Source of the DNA: Methylococcaceae bacterium
Lineage (GTDB): Bacteria; Pseudomonadota; Gammaproteobacteria; Methylococcales; Methylomonadaceae
DNA length: 36,523 bases
NCBI GenBank assembly: GCA_947505105.1
Contig: CANNKG010000032.1
Coordinates: forward strand, 1 to 36,523
Direction: 5' to 3'
In this document: positions 9,792 through 17,991 of the stretch, piece by piece
How positions within the stretch are numbered: the stretch's first letter is position 1
How the letters are laid out: each line of letters begins with the position of its first letter
The notes under the pieces: model-generated
Database searches by the model: none
What the model was told of the DNA's origin: nothing
Seen by the model: only the letters and a program-made list of their open reading frames with translations
Program-made: the position numbers and the translations under genes

Positions 9792-10580
9792 TTACCAAAG
9801 CATTTTTGTCGCCACTAGAACTAACAGCAACGCGAAGTAACGTTTCAATTTCTGAGTTGGTAAACGATGCGTCAATCTAGCGCCTAGCGGCACACTCAAG
9901 GTACTCAGCAATACAATCCCAAGAAAAGCCGGCAGATAAATATAGCCCACACTCCAAACCGGTAAACCAGGCACGTGCCACCCCAACCAAGCGTAACTAA
10001 ACGCCCCTCCCAAGGCTATCGGAAATCCACAAGCACTTGAGACCGCCACTGCGTTTTTGATCGACATCTGACCACTAGCAAGATAAGGCACAGTTAAAGT
10101 ACCTCCCCCAATTCCCACGAGTGCGGAAATAAAACCGATCAGGCTTCCTACCGCCCCATCAATATACTTATTTCGATGTCTAGCACCAAAATTAAGATTG
10201 ACTTTGAACGCCATCTGCAATGCAACCCAGATGAGAAAGACACAAAAAATCCACTTTAACTGCTTGGACGCCAAATGTTCGGCAAACAACGAACCCAATA
10301 CCGTTCCCACAATCAAACCAGGTGCCAGGTGAAAAACCGCTGGCCAAATGACTGCGCCCAAGCGATGATGCGCCCTAGCAGATGCTAACGAGGTCAACAT
10401 GATCGTCGCCAAAGAGGTTCCCAACGCCATTAACATAATTGAGCTTTCCGGAAACGCCTGTCGTTCAAACAGAATCACCAGCGCAGGAACAATCACCAAA
10501 CCACCACCAATCCCAAATAAACCCGCCAAAAATCCGGCCATCAACCCTATAAACAAACTGAATACCAATATCTCGATCAT
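9792..10580 (-). CDS. TauE/SafE-family membrane transporter
   Basis: A 262-residue hydrophobic inner-membrane protein with about eight predicted helices. It contains two copies of the family signature, GLFGIGGGLVIVPAL near the N-terminus and ALVGIGGGTLTVPYL in the middle, which shows the internal duplication of the TauE/SafE (DUF81) family. Members export sulfite, sulfoacetate and other small organic or sulfur anions; the substrate cannot be told from sequence. It is convergent with the PilZ gene and divergent from cca, so it is likely a single-gene transcript. Confidence 0.9.
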   Translation of the reverse strand: MIEILVFSLFIGLMAGFLAGLFGIGGGLVIVPALVILFERQAFPESSIMLMALGTSLATIMLTSLASARAHHRLGAVIWPAVFHLAPGLIVGTVLGSLFAEHLASKQLKWIFCVFLIWVALQMAFKVNLNFGARHRNKYIDGAVGSLIGFISALVGIGGGTLTVPYLASGQMSIKNAVAVSSACGFPIALGGAFSYAWLGWHVPGLPVWSVGYIYLPAFLGIVLLSTLSVPLGARLTHRLPTQKLKRYFALLLVLVATKMLW

Positions 10581-10595
10581 CTCACTTATCTCATT

Positions 10596-10624
10596 CTAAA
10601 TTAGCACTTGCAGAGTTGTATAAT
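10596..10624 (+). promoter_or_regulatory. Candidate promoter for cca
   Basis: A perfect TATAAT lies at 10619-10624, with a poor -35 (CTAAAT) 17 bases upstream, in the short divergent gap between the TauE gene and cca. Transcription would begin near 10632, 26 bases before the cca ATG. Only the -10 is convincing. Confidence 0.35.
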
Positions 10625-10657
10625 AGATTACCTTGAACTTCCATCGGCTCTAAAATT

Positions 10658-11890
10658 ATGCAAGCTTATCTGGTAGGTGGTGCCGTCCGCGATCATTTAC
10701 TCCAACTCCCCGTCATCGAACGTGATTGGGTCGTTATTGGAGAAACGCCGGATTCAATGCTTGCGCGCGGATTTCGCACGGTCGGAAAAGATTTCCCGGT
10801 ATTTCTCCACCCACAAACCCACGAAGAATATGCTCTGGCGCGCACTGAACGAAAAACCACCCATGGCTATAAAGGCTTTGCCGTTTATGCGTCTCCAGAC
10901 GTCACTCTGGAACAGGATCTACTACGTCGAGACCTCACTGTCAATGCAATGGCCATGACTGCTGACGGCACCATCATCGACCCCTTTAATGGCCAAATAG
11001 ATCTGGATCGGCGGATACTTCGTCATGTCTCACCAGCATTTTGTGAAGATCCGGTCAGAATATTGAGAATTTCACGTTTTGTCGCACGTTATCACGCGTT
11101 TAATTTCAGCATTGCCCCGGAAACCATGTCATTAATGCAAAATATGGTGAACTCAGGGGAGGTCGACTATCTTGTGCCGGAACGAGTCTGGACCGAGCTA
11201 GTGAAAGCACTAAACGAACCACATCCACGAGATTTTTTTGAAAGCCTGCAAAAATGTGGGGCCTTAGCCTTAATTTTTCCAGAACTTCACGCCTTATTTG
11301 GCGTACCACAACCGGCACAATATCATCCCGAAATAGATACTGGTCTCCATAGCTTGATGGCGTTAGATCAGGCAACTTTGTTGACGCCTTGCCCCAAAAT
11401 ACGTTTTGCGGCACTCGTACACGATTTAGGTAAAGCGTTATCTCCAAAAGATTTACTCCCACGTCATCATGGCCATGAAGTTAAAGGTTTAGAATTGCTT
11501 GACCGTATGCGTCACCGCTTGCATATACCAAATGCGTTTTATCAGCTAGCCCGACAAGTCATGCAATACCATACTCATGTGCATAAAGTTTTCGAACTGA
11601 AAGCGGCGACTTTAGTGGACATGCTCGCTGCTTTGGGCGCATTCAAACCCCATTATGCCCTCAATGATTTCTTACTTGCCTGTGAAGCCGATGCCAGAGG
11701 TAGAACCGGTTTTGAACAATCGGCCTATCCTCAGGCCGAATATCTTGCCCACATCGCCCAAGTAGCCAATCAGATTGATACATCAGTTCTGTTAAACGGA
11801 AACCTTCAAGGTCCAAAAATTGGTGAAGCAATAAGACTTTTACGCATAAATGCGGTAAACGACGTGATCAATAGTCACAAAGCATTGTAA
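10658..11890 (+). CDS. cca: CCA-adding enzyme (tRNA nucleotidyltransferase)
   Basis: Adds or repairs the 3' CCA of tRNAs using CTP and ATP. The 410 residues align over their length with the bifunctional E. coli type. They include GGAVRD (7-12), [10 protein letters not shown] (90-99), the [12 protein letters not shown] region (130-141) and an HD phosphohydrolase domain with His255-Asp256 (VHDLGK). The first catalytic carboxylate at position 21 is Glu (ERDW) where E. coli has Asp (DRDW). Asp23 is kept, so activity is likely but this is worth noting. Both tRNAs in the window encode CCA, which suggests a repair role. Confidence 0.95.
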   Translation: MQAYLVGGAVRDHLLQLPVIERDWVVIGETPDSMLARGFRTVGKDFPVFLHPQTHEEYALARTERKTTHGYKGFAVYASPDVTLEQDLLRRDLTVNAMAMTADGTIIDPFNGQIDLDRRILRHVSPAFCEDPVRILRISRFVARYHAFNFSIAPETMSLMQNMVNSGEVDYLVPERVWTELVKALNEPHPRDFFESLQKCGALALIFPELHALFGVPQPAQYHPEIDTGLHSLMALDQATLLTPCPKIRFAALVHDLGKALSPKDLLPRHHGHEVKGLELLDRMRHRLHIPNAFYQLARQVMQYHTHVHKVFELKAATLVDMLAALGAFKPHYALNDFLLACEADARGRTGFEQSAYPQAEYLAHIAQVANQIDTSVLLNGNLQGPKIGEAIRLLRINAVNDVINSHKAL

Positions 11891-11966
11891 AATAATCATC
11901 TGCCTCTTGAGCAACGACTAAACTGGTTATTTTCCACTCACTTATTAAACAACAATTTTATTTATT

Positions 11967-12449
11967 ATGCCTTCATTTGACATTATTTCTGAATTTGATA
12001 CCCACGAACTTAAAAATGCTATCGACCAAGCTAGTAAAGAGGTTGACACACGCTTTGACTTTAAAGGGACAAACTCAAGTTTTGAATTAACCGATAATAA
12101 AATTGTGATGATTTCCGAATCAACTTTTCAATTACAACAAATGTTCAGTATTGTCTGTAGTAAATTAAGTAGACGGGGCATTGATATCGCCTGCATGGAA
12201 GTTAGTGACGCCAAACCCAGCGGCAAAGGAATGCGCCAAGAAATCACGATGAAACAAGGTCTGGATTCTGCGCTTGCAAAAAAAATCGTAAAATTAATTA
12301 AAGATAAAAAATTAAAAGTACAAGCGGCTATCCAAGGCGATCAAGTCAGAGTGACTGGAAAGAAACGTGATGATTTACAAGAAGTCATTCAAATGCTTAG
12401 AAATGAGCAACTTGAAATGCCATTGCAGTATGAAAACTTTAGGGATTAA
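11967..12449 (+). CDS. yajQ: YajQ-family nucleotide-binding protein
   Basis: A 160-residue protein of the YajQ (UPF0234/DUF520) family. It opens with the hallmark [11 protein letters not shown] and has the conserved TRFDFKGT and [27 protein letters not shown] segments, the latter spelled out here only as a family landmark at about 115-140. It folds as two ferredoxin-like domains. Some homologues bind c-di-GMP (a Xanthomonas YajQ protein) and others RNA or nucleotides. The next gene is a diguanylate cyclase, which makes a c-di-GMP link attractive but unproven. Confidence 0.93.
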   Translation: MPSFDIISEFDTHELKNAIDQASKEVDTRFDFKGTNSSFELTDNKIVMISESTFQLQQMFSIVCSKLSRRGIDIACMEVSDAKPSGKGMRQEITMKQGLDSALAKKIVKLIKDKKLKVQAAIQGDQVRVTGKKRDDLQEVIQMLRNEQLEMPLQYENFRD

Positions 12450-12706
12450 AATCTAGATAAGCGCGCGATGTGAAATTTGCGCTATCCCACAGCAGTAAAT
12501 TTCAATCTATCCATTTTAAATTCAAAATCACTCGAGTATTTCCAATTATCTGAATATCCATAAATATTTTAATCAGGCTACGATAACTCATCTCTCTGCA
12601 AATCCGATTTATTGCTAAATCTTTTCAAAGCCCCCCACCCTGAACAGTATCCCCGATTTTCTTAATTCGAGCTTAAATTCCCCTAAAACATGACAGATTA
12701 GACCTC

Positions 12707-12732
12707 ATATGTCATGACATGTCATGACATAT
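12707..12732. promoter_or_regulatory. Perfect 26-bp palindrome, probable regulator binding site
   Basis: Two adjacent copies of the self-complementary decamer TGTCATGACA, sharing flanking AT bases, make one perfect 26-bp inverted repeat centred between 12719 and 12720. Each half is itself a palindrome, which suggests two dimers of a dimeric regulator side by side. The site lies about 60 bases upstream of the sigma-54-like element and 245 bases before the cyclase start. The regulator is unknown. Confidence 0.6.
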
Positions 12733-12790
12733 AATAGAAATTACATCTGATTCAAATAAAAATTATGCATAAATTCAGTGATCTTTTAAT

Positions 12791-12806
12791 TTGGCACAAA
12801 ATTCGC
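12791..12806 (+). promoter_or_regulatory. Candidate sigma-54 promoter for the diguanylate cyclase
   Basis: TTGGCAC, five bases, then TCGC. The invariant GG (-24) and GC (-12) are ten bases apart, as sigma-54 requires. The -12 element departs from TTGC at one base. Transcription would start near 12818, leaving a leader of about 160 bases before the GGDEF gene. The upstream palindrome is at a distance typical of enhancer-binding-protein sites. Confidence 0.4.
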
Positions 12807-12976
12807 GTGTAATTATTTGTACTTTTTTACTATACTTTGATGCACATTAACTGCAATTTTTTCCTTTCAATACCTAAGAGTATAATTTGAAAAAAATGCA
12901 TTAATGAATCTCTGGATTGAATTTTTAAAAATGTGCCTAAACCTTATTTCCATAGTCAGTCTCACTATTCAATCTA

Positions 12977-13978
12977 ATGACTTTACAAACTATTTGTACA
13001 AACAAAATGTCTATTTACTCGAATGCAGAAGTCCATAATTTGCTTAAAATGTTAGGCAATTTACAAGATGCAATACTTAATGCGCAACGTGAACTTTCGG
13101 AGCAAAACAATTTTCTAAAGTCCATCATCTTAAGTGAACCTGACTGCGTCTGTGTAATTACGCTAAATGGACATTTGCTGGAAATGAATCCAGCCGGTCT
13201 TGCGATGCTTGAAGTTGATAGCCTGGAAGATATTTCCAACCAAGGCTTGAACAGCTTTATTGTTCCCGAGTTTATCGACGAATTCAATGATTTACTTAAA
13301 AATGTAATTGCCGGAGCAAGCGGCGTCATGGAATTTCCAATCCAAGCCAGAAAAGGAACCTTACGCTGGCTCGAAATTCATGCCAACGCTTGGCGTCATA
13401 CCAATGGCGAAATTACCGGTATTATCGGTTTGATCCGAGATATTACCGAACTCAGAAAATTACGCCACGATCTTGAACAACAAGCACGTATTGATTATTT
13501 GACAGGACTTGCAAACCGACGCCATTTCATGGAAAAAGCATCAATTGAACTTGCGCGAGTATCGAGATATAACTCACAACTATCATTGATTATAATGGAT
13601 ATTGATCATTTTAAAATCATCAATGACACCTATGGTCATCAAACTGGGGATAAAGTTTTGGAAAAATTGAGCGAGGTCTGTCGACATGCTTTAAGAGAAG
13701 CCGATATCATCGGTCGAATAGGTGGAGAAGAATTTGCTATTTTATTACCCGAAACGCCAACTCTTCAAGCTTATGAATCGGCAGAGCGTTTACGTGAATT
13801 GATCGCCGCAGCTGAAGTCTATGTTGAAAATGGTACACCGTTTCATTTTACTATTTCAATCGGAATTTCAAATACTGCCAACAATATTTTAAAACTAGAT
13901 CAACTGCTACACATGGCGGACCTTGCGCTTTATGAAGCTAAAAAAGAACGCAATAAAGTTTGCGTTGCACCGATGTGA
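12977..13978 (+). CDS. PAS-domain diguanylate cyclase (GGDEF)
   Basis: A soluble 333-residue protein: a short N-terminal helix (about 15-45), a PAS domain with PAC tail (about 46-165, ending IIGLIRDITELRKL), and a GGDEF domain (about 172-330). The active-site GGEEF is at 249-253, and the RxxD product-inhibition site (R240-D243) lies exactly five residues before it, so this looks like an active, feedback-inhibited maker of c-di-GMP. No transmembrane segment is seen, so the PAS signal is cytoplasmic (redox, oxygen or a ligand; unknown). The start is uncertain: ATG at 13010 would remove 11 residues, and neither start has a good ribosome-binding site. Confidence 0.93.
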   Translation: MTLQTICTNKMSIYSNAEVHNLLKMLGNLQDAILNAQRELSEQNNFLKSIILSEPDCVCVITLNGHLLEMNPAGLAMLEVDSLEDISNQGLNSFIVPEFIDEFNDLLKNVIAGASGVMEFPIQARKGTLRWLEIHANAWRHTNGEITGIIGLIRDITELRKLRHDLEQQARIDYLTGLANRRHFMEKASIELARVSRYNSQLSLIIMDIDHFKIINDTYGHQTGDKVLEKLSEVCRHALREADIIGRIGGEEFAILLPETPTLQAYESAERLRELIAAAEVYVENGTPFHFTISIGISNTANNILKLDQLLHMADLALYEAKKERNKVCVAPM

Positions 13979-14013
13979 ATACTATTTAAAAACTATAACT
14001 ACGGTACGTAGAT

Positions 14014-14913
14014 TTAATTATGACTATCAGCTATTGTTTGAAATCGGATTTTAACGACCATCAAATAAGCCAACACAACAAACAGCAACCAGCAACTCAC
14101 GAGCGGGCCAATCACACCATCGTAACGACTGACCAAATAGGCATAATCAGAAGAAAAATCGGTATTAAACAGATTTTTATTCATTTTTATCAACCATACC
14201 CAACAGCTATGGCAACCAATACACCAGCCCAAACTCGCTGGAATTCGAGTCCTTAACACCCCTAGAAAAATACCTACCATCAACAGCGCAAAAAAAGCTG
14301 GCAAAATTTCGACGCTCCACAAATTTTTCAAAGCCTCCCCAAGCAACTCAAAGCCACTCCAGAATGTCACTTGCTCAAGAGGTATATGGGTCTTAGTTTC
14401 CAAAAAATGCAGCAGCGCATAATAAAATGCACTGATCAGTATTGCGATTCCTACGCGAAATTTTTTTGCCAGTCCAGCGAGTAATATCCCTCGAAATATC
14501 GGTTCTTCAATCCATGAAATCACCAGCGCCATCAGTAAATTCAATAACGCTTTTTTCAACAATAATGCCCAGGTCCACGTTTGGGTCTGATCGACAGCAT
14601 TCACGCCAAGCAACGTCAACAGAATAAATACCGGCATCAGCGTTACAAATCCCAGACAAAAGCCCTTGGCGAGCTGAGAAAAAAAAAGCCTTCGCTGAGC
14701 GAAACCCAACTCCAAACAGCCAATGCCCAAATAGCGCATGGCCGGAAAAATACTCAAGACCAGAAAGAATTGAGTAGATTTGCTGATGATTTTGCGTAGC
14801 GGTAATTCACCATCGATTCCAAGCATAATGAAATAGCCGACAATACAAGCAAAGACGATGGCGCACAATAACACCCATAACGGTATTAAGGCATAAACCA
14901 TGCCCTTCAGCAT
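14014..14913 (-). CDS. CPBP-family intramembrane metalloprotease (Abi/Rce1-like)
   Basis: A 299-residue polytopic membrane protein with about eight hydrophobic helices. The CPBP motifs are present: EEPIFRG (EExxxR), a downstream HF in ALLHFLE, and a His in GCHSCWVW, which together would form the glutamate/histidine active site. Family members process CAAX-type proteins, bacteriocins or anti-sigma factors; no substrate is indicated. I chose the ATG at 14913 because GGGGAG precedes it by about ten bases and it forms an ATGCTGA overlap with the rsmE stop. A GTG at 14931 would overlap rsmE by 25 bases. It is the last gene of the long minus-strand run. Confidence 0.85.
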   Translation of the reverse strand: MLKGMVYALIPLWVLLCAIVFACIVGYFIMLGIDGELPLRKIISKSTQFFLVLSIFPAMRYLGIGCLELGFAQRRLFFSQLAKGFCLGFVTLMPVFILLTLLGVNAVDQTQTWTWALLLKKALLNLLMALVISWIEEPIFRGILLAGLAKKFRVGIAILISAFYYALLHFLETKTHIPLEQVTFWSGFELLGEALKNLWSVEILPAFFALLMVGIFLGVLRTRIPASLGWCIGCHSCWVWLIKMNKNLFNTDFSSDYAYLVSRYDGVIGPLVSCWLLFVVLAYLMVVKIRFQTIADSHN

Positions 14914-15641
14914 GAACCAAAATCTCCCCACAACATCTGAACTGCAGCTAAAGCGGTTAATGAAGCCGTCTCGGTCCTCAAAATACGCGCGCCCAAGCGA
15001 ACGGGAATAAAGCCTGCCACTTTGACATATTCACGTTCACGTTCAGCAAAACCTCCCTCGGGACCCGTCAATAGCGTCACTTGCATGGTTTCAGGTTTAA
15101 GTTCAGTCAAGGTATGCTGCGCAAAAGGGTCCAGAAAGATTCGTAAGCCTTGCTGTTGATCAACCCAATCGACCAGTTGTTCCATCGGACTTAATGTAGG
15201 CAAAATGGCGCGCCCACTCTGCTCGGCGGCATGCTGAACGATTCGCTGCCAATGCAGTAAACGCTGAGATTTTTTTTCATCCTTTAATTGGACCAGACAA
15301 CGTTCAGTCATGATCGGAGTTATCCTGGCAACGCCTAATTCTACGGATTTTTGCACCGACCAATCCATTCGATCCCCCCGAGAAACTCCCAACCCCAGAT
15401 TTACGTGCAAAGGCGATTCAACGTTACGCGGCAACCATTCGGAGATAATAACCCGAACACTCTGCCGACTCACTTCGAGCACCGCACAGCGATACTCGCC
15501 TCCGGAACCGTTAAACAAAACCAATTCAGCGGATTTTTTCAGGCGTAACACAGTACGGACATAATGCGCATTATCGTCATCCAGCTCCAGAGTGGAGCCT
15601 TTAGTAAGCGTCTGAGAGGTATACAATCTGGAAATTCGCAT
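14907..15641 (-). CDS. rsmE: 16S rRNA (uracil1498-N3)-methyltransferase
   Basis: SAM-dependent SPOUT-fold enzyme that methylates U1498 of 16S rRNA in assembled 30S subunits. The 244 residues match the family. The knot region that binds SAM is visible as LLTGPEGGFAERE and LGARILRTETASLTAL. An AAGGATTAAG ribosome-binding site overlaps the end of bioA, whose stop is one base upstream. The gene overlaps the following CPBP gene by a few bases, so bioA, rsmE and the CPBP gene are probably one transcript. Confidence 0.95.
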   Translation of the reverse strand: MRISRLYTSQTLTKGSTLELDDDNAHYVRTVLRLKKSAELVLFNGSGGEYRCAVLEVSRQSVRVIISEWLPRNVESPLHVNLGLGVSRGDRMDWSVQKSVELGVARITPIMTERCLVQLKDEKKSQRLLHWQRIVQHAAEQSGRAILPTLSPMEQLVDWVDQQQGLRIFLDPFAQHTLTELKPETMQVTLLTGPEGGFAEREREYVKVAGFIPVRLGARILRTETASLTALAAVQMLWGDFGSC

Positions 15642-15642
15642 C

Positions 15643-16992
15643 TTAATCCTTCACCGCTAAGACCAAACTCTGCCACGTCACTTTGGCAAGCAAAGCGAGT
15701 TCTTCTTCCGTTATGACATAAGGCGGCATAAAATAAATGACATTCCCCAAAGGTCTTAACAAAACCCCTTGCGCCAGCGCCTGTTGATAAACCCGATAAC
15801 CACGCCTTTCCTGCCACGGAAAAACTTGGCGCGAATACTTGTTTTTAACTAACTCTATTGCCAAAATCATCCCGGTTTGGCGCACTTCCGCAACATTCGG
15901 ATGCTCCTGAAAACATGCTGCGACCTTCCTCATAGCCTGCGCCAAATGATGATTGTGTGCCAGAACCTGCTGTTGCTCGAAAATCGCCAGCGTCGTTACA
16001 CCAGCGCGACATGCCAAAGCATTACCGGTATAACTATGCGAATGCAAAAAAGCGCTCATAGTTTGATAATCGGCATAAAAAGCCTGATAGACTTGATCGG
16101 TAGTCATCACCGCCGAAAGCGGCAAATATCCGCCGGTCAATCCCTTGGATAAACACATGAAATCGGGACTAATGTTTGCCTGTTCGCACGCAAAGAGCGT
16201 CCCAGTCCGACCAAAACCGACCGCAACTTCATCGGCAATCAAATGAACTTGATACCGATCGCAGGCCTCGCGTAATAACGTTAAATAAATTGGATCGTAC
16301 ATGCGCATATTACCTGCACACTGGACCAAGGGTTCGACAATTACCGCACAGACATGTTCTGCATGTTCTTGCAAAGCTTGCTCCATAAACGCAAACTGAC
16401 GAACCGAATAATCGTACCAGGTTTCGCCGGTTTCACACGCGTAACAATCAGGACTTGGTACACTGATCACCTCCATCAACAACGGTGCATAAGTTTGCTT
16501 ATACAGCGCCACATTGCCAACGGCCAATGCTCCTATAGTTTCACCATGGTAACTGTTTTCAAGAGTAATAAATTTGGTTTTGTTGATCTGTCCAAGATTG
16601 CGCCAGTAATGAAAGCTCATTTTCAAAGCAACTTCAACCGCTGCTGAGCCATTATCAGCTAGAAAACAACGTTTAAGACCATCCGGCGTAACTTCGACAA
16701 GTTTTTCAGCCAAGAGAATTGCAGCTTCATGCGAGAATCCTGCAAAAATCACATGCTCAAGCGTGTCCAGTTGATCTTTTAAGGCTTGATTGATAATCGG
16801 ATTAGCATGACCGAATAAATTGACCCACCAAGAACTGATCGCATCAAGATAGCGATTGCCCTCAAAGTCTTCAAGCCAAACGCCCTGGCCTTGTTTAATC
16901 GGAATAATAGGAAAAGTTTCGTGATCCTTCATTTGAGTGCAGGGATGCCACAACACTTGCCTGTCACGTAAAGCTAAAAGATGATTGGTCAT
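15643..16992 (-). CDS. bioA: Adenosylmethionine-8-amino-7-oxononanoate aminotransferase
   Basis: PLP enzyme of biotin synthesis; converts 7-keto-8-aminopelargonate to 7,8-diaminopelargonate using S-adenosylmethionine as amino donor. The 449 residues fit the family. The PLP lysine is Lys283 (LSKGLTGGYLP), Asp254 is in IADEV, and the substrate-site ISSWWVN (52-58) marks BioA rather than other class III aminotransferases. No other bio gene is nearby. Its neighbours are metF, ahcY and metK upstream and rsmE downstream, so it sits in a group of SAM-linked genes. Confidence 0.95.
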   Translation of the reverse strand: MTNHLLALRDRQVLWHPCTQMKDHETFPIIPIKQGQGVWLEDFEGNRYLDAISSWWVNLFGHANPIINQALKDQLDTLEHVIFAGFSHEAAILLAEKLVEVTPDGLKRCFLADNGSAAVEVALKMSFHYWRNLGQINKTKFITLENSYHGETIGALAVGNVALYKQTYAPLLMEVISVPSPDCYACETGETWYDYSVRQFAFMEQALQEHAEHVCAVIVEPLVQCAGNMRMYDPIYLTLLREACDRYQVHLIADEVAVGFGRTGTLFACEQANISPDFMCLSKGLTGGYLPLSAVMTTDQVYQAFYADYQTMSAFLHSHSYTGNALACRAGVTTLAIFEQQQVLAHNHHLAQAMRKVAACFQEHPNVAEVRQTGMILAIELVKNKYSRQVFPWQERRGYRVYQQALAQGVLLRPLGNVIYFMPPYVITEEELALLAKVTWQSLVLAVKD

Positions 16993-17046
16993 TTAAGTCG
17001 CCTGAATACCCGGCAGAATATCCAGGATTTGCTTGAGACTCACTCG

Positions 17047-17886
17047 TTAGAGTGAAAGTTGATCCAAAATTGCCAAGGTCGGTCCGGCCTGATTCATGGT
17101 ATAAAAATGTAATCCCGGCGCTCCGTTATCTAGCAATTGCTGACACAATTTCACAACGACTTCTAAACCAAAAGCTTGCACGGCCACTCTATCGTCACCA
17201 TAACTTTCGAGCCGTTTGCGCATCCAGCGCGGGATATCAGCGCCGCACATTTCTGAAAAACGAAACAGTTGCGTATATTGAGTAATCGGCATGATTCCAG
17301 GAACAATCGGAATATCGAGGCCATTTTGAAGACATTTATCGACAAAATGAAAATAGCTTTCGGCGTTATAAAAATATTGCGTAATCGCAGCATTCGCGCC
17401 TGCATCAACTTTACGTTTGAAATTCTTAAAATCATCGTTGGCATTGGCAGCTTGCGGATGAACTTCCGGATAGGCAGCGACATGAATGTCAAAATGCGAA
17501 CCGGTTTCATCACGAATAAATTGAACTAATTCATTCGCATACCGAAATTCTCCAGCCGATAGCGTTCCTGAAGGCATATCGCCGCGTAAAGCGACAATTT
17601 TGTGAATGCCTTGTTGCTGATAATCGCTGAGGATTGCGCGAATATTCTCTTTAGTCGAAGCGACGCAAGATAAATGCGGTGCAGCGGCATAACCTTTTGC
17701 CTGAATATCCATCACGGTCGAGAACGTTTTATCACGCGTCGATCCACCAGCGCCAAAAGTGACCGAAAAAAAATCCGGGTTACGTGTGGCAAGCTGACTC
17801 AGAACGACTTGAAGATTTGCGACGCCTTCTTCGGTTTTGGGTGGATAAAATTCAAAACTAAAAGGACGGGAGTGATTTATTTGCAT
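17047..17886 (-). CDS. metF: 5,10-methylenetetrahydrofolate reductase
   Basis: Flavin (FAD) enzyme that reduces 5,10-methylene-THF to 5-methyl-THF for methionine synthesis. From the ATG at 17886 there are 279 residues, beginning MQINHSRPFSFEFYPPKTEEG, with the catalytic Glu in FSFEFYPPK. The FAD-site region KIVALRGD and the ITQYFY segment are intact. A TTG five codons upstream is possible but less likely. It follows ahcY after a 105-base gap that contains two hairpins, so its expression may be modulated separately from ahcY. Confidence 0.95.
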   Translation of the reverse strand: MQINHSRPFSFEFYPPKTEEGVANLQVVLSQLATRNPDFFSVTFGAGGSTRDKTFSTVMDIQAKGYAAAPHLSCVASTKENIRAILSDYQQQGIHKIVALRGDMPSGTLSAGEFRYANELVQFIRDETGSHFDIHVAAYPEVHPQAANANDDFKNFKRKVDAGANAAITQYFYNAESYFHFVDKCLQNGLDIPIVPGIMPITQYTQLFRFSEMCGADIPRWMRKRLESYGDDRVAVQAFGLEVVVKLCQQLLDNGAPGLHFYTMNQAGPTLAILDQLSL

Positions 17887-17911
17887 GAGGCAATGACCCA
17901 ATTAATGCGAA

Positions 17912-17948
17912 ACCACACCGCTTCCGTTTCTAATGAAAGCAGTGTGGT
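17912..17948 (-). other. Hairpin in the ahcY-metF gap (metF-proximal)
   Basis: ACCACAC pairs with GTGTGGT, extended after one C-A mismatch by GCTT with AAGC, giving an interrupted 11-bp stem. On the minus strand it ends 25 bases before the metF ATG and lacks a proper U-run. It could be a weak terminator, attenuator or processing site. Confidence 0.4.
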
Positions 17949-17954
17949 AAATAT

Positions 17955-17980
17955 CTCACGATTCGAATAAAAATCGCGAG
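17955..17980 (-). other. Hairpin in the ahcY-metF gap (ahcY-proximal)
   Basis: On the minus strand CTCGCGAT pairs with ATCGTGAG (8 bp including one G-U) around an AT-rich ten-base loop, beginning 11 bases after the ahcY stop. It may stabilise the ahcY 3' end. No U-run follows it. Confidence 0.4.
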
Positions 17981-17991
17981 TATCAAGAGGA

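Larger units (their letters stand above)
12450..12976. other. 527-base intergenic region before the diguanylate cyclase
   Basis: No convincing gene is seen. The region is AT-rich and holds a perfect 26-bp palindrome (12707-12732) and a sigma-54-like element (12791-12806). The rest is unassigned. A hydrophobic reading frame beginning at 12904 overlaps the cyclase start and lacks a ribosome-binding site. Confidence 0.6.

Noticed and set aside
12904-13040. Small hydrophobic peptide gene starting MNLWIEFLKMC
   Set aside because: It has no ribosome-binding site, overlaps the cyclase start in another frame and shows no recognisable family.
13999-14011. Hairpin CTACG-GTA-CGTAG between the convergent cyclase and CPBP genes
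   Set aside because: The five-base stem with a three-base loop is too weak, and no U-run follows on either strand, so it is not called a terminator.
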